Source of the DNA: Mediterranea sp. (in: CFB group bacteria)
GTDB lineage: Bacteria; Bacteroidota; Bacteroidia; Bacteroidales; Bacteroidaceae
Direction: 5' to 3'
Assembly: GCA_031261785.1 (NCBI GenBank)
Contig: JAISIZ010000074.1
Location: 1-40,809 of the forward strand
Length of the DNA stretch: 40,809 nt
The translations under genes and the position numbers were made by a program. This document shows positions 38,240 to 40,809 of this stretch, piece by piece. Position 1 is the first letter of the stretch. Every line of letters begins with the position of its first letter. The notes under the pieces were generated by a model, which did no database searches, had not been told where the DNA came from, and saw nothing but the letters and a program-made list of their open reading frames with translations.

Positions 38240-38572
38240 ATGAAAGAGGTGCCACAGAGCGTCATAGATAATCTGCGCAAGACCTTGGTCCGGCATTTGC
38301 CCCGAGGTGGCAGAGCGTTTCTATACGGTTCCCAAGCTCGAGGGAACGCTCGTCCCGATTCGGATTGGGATATCCTGATTCTATTGGACAAGCCCGCCCT
38401 CCTTCCCGCTGATTACGACGATATCAGCTATCCGTTAGTTATGTTGGGTTGGGACATCGGCGCGCAAATCAATCCAATCATGTACACCATGAAGGAATGG
38501 GCCGACAGCCACATTACCCCCTTTTATAAAAATGTAGAAGCTGAAGGAGTATTACTATATGAGGCTGACTGA
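38240..38572 (+). CDS. MNT-type nucleotidyltransferase antitoxin
   Basis: A 110-residue minimal nucleotidyltransferase. The signature GS-x10-DxD is present (G30, S31, D42, D44 in FLYGSQARGNARPDSDWDI). In MNT/HEPN pairs this protein is the antitoxin, in characterised cases by adding AMP to the HEPN toxin. I placed the start at 38240: it follows the predicted promoter, and the longer frame from 38132 would contain that promoter. Its end overlaps the HEPN gene by 14 bases. Confidence 0.85.
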   Translation: MKEVPQSVIDNLRKTLVRHLPRGGRAFLYGSQARGNARPDSDWDILILLDKPALLPADYDDISYPLVMLGWDIGAQINPIMYTMKEWADSHITPFYKNVEAEGVLLYEAD

Positions 38573-38963
38573 CGAAGAACGCGACATGCTTGTGGCTTTG
38601 CAAATGGAGAAAGCCGAAACGTTCCTGAGACAGGCTGATGAAATGTTCACCATGAAGTATTGGGATATTGCGGCCAACCGATATTATTATGCTTGTTTCC
38701 ATGCAGCCCAAGCCTTGTTGATTAAGAATGGCCTATCGGCCAAGACGCATGCTGGAACAATCTCCAGCTTTGGAATCCATTTCGTCAAAACGGGAAAGAT
38801 CGAACTCCATTTAGGGAGTTTTCTCTCCCGAATGGAACAGCTTCGCCAGAAAGGAGACTACAACAGTGTTCTCACCGTGACAGAAGATGATATATCGACG
38901 ATGAAAGCCCCTGCCAAGGCATTTGTAGAGGCGATAAAGAAAATCCTCGAGTCAGACTATTAA
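38559..38963 (+). CDS. HEPN-domain toxin partner
   Basis: A 134-residue all-helical HEPN protein with the RNase-type motif R-x6-H (R41 to H48 in NRYYYACFHAAQALL). HEPN toxins cleave RNA; the adjacent MNT protein would neutralise it. The 14-base overlap with the MNT gene indicates coupled translation. Both genes look less GC-rich than the flanking trunk genes, consistent with lateral gain. An alternative is a housekeeping or phage-defence role, which sequence alone cannot settle. Confidence 0.85.
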   Translation: MRLTDEERDMLVALQMEKAETFLRQADEMFTMKYWDIAANRYYYACFHAAQALLIKNGLSAKTHAGTISSFGIHFVKTGKIELHLGSFLSRMEQLRQKGDYNSVLTVTEDDISTMKAPAKAFVEAIKKILESDY

Positions 38964-39041
38964 CCCGACGTTGATTCAGCCCTCTTGGGAATCGTGTGGT
39001 AAAACATACGGGCGGATGCGCTCTAAAAACGCCTGTATCTT

Positions 39042-39788
39042 TCAGAAGATTCCCTCCGGATACTCCACGTCCGTGAGGAAGAGACCTTGCGCGGGAGCCG
39101 ACGTTCCAGCCAGCCCGCGGTCGCGCCCTTCGACGACGTGACGGAATCCTTCCACCGTGAGCTTGCCTCGGCCGACTTCCACCAGCGTGCCCACGATGGC
39201 CCGTACCATGTTGCGCAGGAAGCGGTCGGCCCGGATGGTGAAGACCCATGTGCACTCGTCCTCACGGACCCATTCGGCGCGGGACACGCGGCAGTTGTTC
39301 GTCTTCACGTCGGTGTGCAGCTTGCTGAAGCTGGTGAAGTCGGTGTACTCCATCAGTGTGCGGGCAGCCTCGTTCATGCGGCCGTAGTCCAACGGGGCGC
39401 TGATACGCCAGCGATAGAGGCGGGCGAAGGGAGATTTCGTCGTGCCGACATAGTATTTGTAGGTGCGGGCCGTGGCGTCGAAGCGTGCGTGCGCGTCGGG
39501 CTTTACGGTGCGGAGACGGTGGACGGAGATGTCGGGCGGCAACAATCGGTTCAGCTTCTCGGTCACGACGTCGGTCTCCAAGGGTTCGTCGCTGTCGAAG
39601 TGCGCCACCATCAGGGCGGCGTGCACGCCGGCATCGGTACGTCCCGCGCCTACCACCTCCACCTCCCGGCGCATGAAGGTGGCCAGCGCGCGTGTCAGGC
39701 ACTCTTGCACGCTGATGCCGTTGGGCTGCGTCTGCCAGCCGTGATAACGGGTGCCGTCGTAGGCCAGATAGATGAAGTATCGTCGCAC
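39042..39788 (-). CDS. truA: tRNA pseudouridine synthase A
   Basis: A 248-residue TruA that converts uridines 38-40 of the tRNA anticodon arm to pseudouridine. The catalytic aspartate is D52 in [11 protein letters not shown]; further family segments are [10 protein letters not shown] (10-19), [10 protein letters not shown] and [14 protein letters not shown] chose the GTG at 39786-39788 as start: it begins at the family's usual N-terminus and is preceded by AAGGAGGAG 7 bases upstream. An ATG further upstream would make the gene overlap the sigma gene end. It follows the ECF sigma gene on the same strand with a 44-base gap. Confidence 0.95.
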   Translation of the reverse strand: MRRYFIYLAYDGTRYHGWQTQPNGISVQECLTRALATFMRREVEVVGAGRTDAGVHAALMVAHFDSDEPLETDVVTEKLNRLLPPDISVHRLRTVKPDAHARFDATARTYKYYVGTTKSPFARLYRWRISAPLDYGRMNEAARTLMEYTDFTSFSKLHTDVKTNNCRVSRAEWVREDECTWVFTIRADRFLRNMVRAIVGTLVEVGRGKLTVEGFRHVVEGRDRGLAGTSAPAQGLFLTDVEYPEGIF

Positions 39789-39797
39789 GTCGTTTCT

Positions 39798-39868
39798 CCT
39801 CCTTACATTGTTTTCGGCGCGAAAGTACGCAATTAAACGCAAAGGAGGAACGCCACCAATGGCAAAAA
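39798..39868 (-). repeat. Duplicated leader segment, copy upstream of truA
   Basis: Partner of 38090-38161. Here the segment overlaps the last codons of the ECF sigma gene (FLLCV-stop) and the sigma-truA gap, and includes the AAGGAGG used as the truA ribosome binding site. The shared GTACTTTCGCGC may be a promoter -7 region for truA. Confidence 0.7.
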
Positions 39869-40354
39869 CTCCTTCAGCGCCTCGCGCAGCAGCTTCAGTG
39901 CTTGCTGGATACGGTAGTCCACCGTCTTGGGCGACACGCCGAGCTGTCCGGCTATCTCCTTATAGCTCTTTCCGTCGAAGCGATTCAGGCAGAACGCCTC
40001 CCGGTAGGTCTCGGGCAAGGAAGAGACGGCCGCCTCGACGTGCCGGTAAAGGTCGGAAATCTGGCAGCTGTCCACGTCGTCGAGCAGCTGCGTCTCGATG
40101 TAGAAACGTGTGTCGGCCTTCGCTTGCGCGTGCGTCTGCCGGTAGCGGCTGATGGCCCGGTGGTAGACGGCGCTGAAGAGGTAGCTGTTTAAGGAAGAGG
40201 TAATCTGTCCGTCCAGCTCGGGATGTTCCCAGACCCACATCATGACATCCCCCACGATCTCCTCCGCGTCCTCGGGCGGGACGATGCGGCGGGCGTAGGC
40301 GCAGAGCGGCGGAAAATATCTTCTGTATAGCTGTTCAAACGTTTGTTTATTCAC
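39833..40354 (-). CDS. ECF-type RNA polymerase sigma factor
   Basis: A 173-residue sigma-70 family ECF factor of the Bacteroidetes type. Region 2 covers about 5-75 ([48 protein letters not shown]) and region 4 about 105-160 ([37 protein letters not shown]). Such factors usually pair with a FecR-type anti-sigma and a SusC-like receptor; neither is adjacent here (truA lies downstream, a tandem repeat upstream). The C-terminus ends in an unusual hydrophobic tail [11 protein letters not shown]. Confidence 0.9.
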   Translation of the reverse strand: MNKQTFEQLYRRYFPPLCAYARRIVPPEDAEEIVGDVMMWVWEHPELDGQITSSLNSYLFSAVYHRAISRYRQTHAQAKADTRFYIETQLLDDVDSCQISDLYRHVEAAVSSLPETYREAFCLNRFDGKSYKEIAGQLGVSPKTVDYRIQQALKLLREALKEFLPLVAFLLCV

Positions 40355-40399
40355 GGCCGGGTCCTTTCATCAAAACAACATGAGGCACAAATCACGTGG

Positions 40400-40430
40400 T
40401 AAAGTTATCGTTTAATCGCATATTTTACAA
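40400..40430 (-). promoter_or_regulatory. Possible promoter of the ECF sigma gene
   Basis: Minus strand: TTGT (40430-40427), 19 bases, TAACTTTA (40407-40400); one mismatch in the -7 box. It would give a leader of about 40 bases. The stretch 40431-40573 shows nothing else that I can support. Confidence 0.35.
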
Positions 40431-40573
40431 CTTTTTCGGGCAACTATTCCAAAGAAAGGCGAAAAAACAGGCAATCCGGGAATATCCGGTGCTTGCTACA
40501 AGCCGCTTATCCCCCTCTTCGTTCAAGTCAGTAGCCCCCGCATTCCTTTGAACGATTTCGCGCATGGGACGAG

Positions 40574-40809
40574 AAGCCCGGGCTTTTGTAATCAGATTTC
40601 GGGAATGGATAAAAAAGCCCGAGCTTTTGTAATCAGATTTCGGGAATGGATAAAAAAGCCCGAGCTTTTGTAATCAGATTTCGGGAATGAAGAAAAAAGC
40701 CCGAGCTTTTGTAATCAGATTTCGGGAATGGAGAAAAAAGCCCGGGCTTTTGTAATCAGATTTCGGGAATGAAGAAAAAAGCCCGAGCTTTTGTAATCAG
40801 ATTTCGGGA
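40574..40809. repeat. Exact 41-bp tandem repeat with palindromic core, running off the window
   Basis: AAGCCCG starts units at 40574, 40615, 40656, 40697, 40738 and 40779, always 41 bases apart; the last is cut by the window end. Units are nearly identical, varying only at a few sites (CCCGGG or CCCGAG; GGATAA, GAAGAA or GGAGAA). The core AAAAGCCCGGGCTTTT is a perfect 16-bp palindrome in the CCCGGG units and nearly so in the others. TTTCGGG later in each unit could also pair with CCCGA. There are no unique spacers, so it is not CRISPR. Confidence 0.95.

Noticed and set aside
40574..40809. CRISPR array
   Set aside because: Units are contiguous and almost identical with no unique spacers, and no cas genes are present.

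Overview
The window is a stretch of a Bacteroidales chromosome. Evidence for this is two SusC/SusD pairs, a NigD-like lipoprotein, a DUF3256 protein, a Bacteroidetes-type ECF sigma factor, DUF4143 ATPases, and several matches to the Bacteroides promoter pattern (TTTG near -33, TAnnTTTG near -7). Base composition looks GC-rich for Bacteroides itself, so the genus is left open. No rRNA, tRNA, CRISPR array or intact insertion sequence was seen.

Layout. (1) 33-971: a Rpn/PD-(D/E)XK transposase-like nuclease gene, then a gene scrap. (2) 1375-11774, minus strand: a starch operon read susC, susD, a five-module CBM26 starch-binding lipoprotein, a lipoprotein GH13 amylase, a GH97 alpha-glucosidase (susB), with a promoter before susC and a strong terminator after susB. 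(3) 12262-26870, minus strand: a seven-gene second polysaccharide utilisation locus (PUL) read as GLUG-repeat surface lipoprotein, GH128 endo-beta-1,3-glucanase-like lipoprotein, a membrane-spanning LuxR-type sensor/regulator, SusC, SusD, a PKD-like glycan-binding lipoprotein and a GH2 enzyme with the NxK signature of beta-glucuronidases. A near-perfect promoter precedes it. (4) 27-30.6 kb: repeats, a NigD-like lipoprotein, an AAA/DUF4143 ATPase, a 23-bp tandem repeat. (5) 30587-36492, plus strand: GH109 alpha-N-acetylgalactosaminidase-like protein, GH2 beta-galactosidase and an N-acetylhexosamine-kinase-like phosphotransferase, a likely host-glycan salvage operon. (6) 36500-40354: DUF3256, EamA transporter, an MNT/HEPN toxin-antitoxin pair, TruA and an ECF sigma factor. 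(7) 40574 to the window end: an exact 41-bp tandem repeat with a palindromic core.

How the genes work together. The starch operon binds starch at the surface (SusD, CBM26 protein), cuts it (GH13), imports the oligosaccharides (SusC) and hydrolyses them in the periplasm (GH97). The second locus has the same logic with its own built-in sensor/regulator. Its enzymes suggest a beta-1,3-glucan, perhaps carrying uronic acid residues. This enzyme set is the best candidate for an undescribed system in the window. The third operon would remove GalNAc and galactose from host-type glycans and phosphorylate the released amino sugar.

All family assignments are by eye from sequence motifs; no database search was run.
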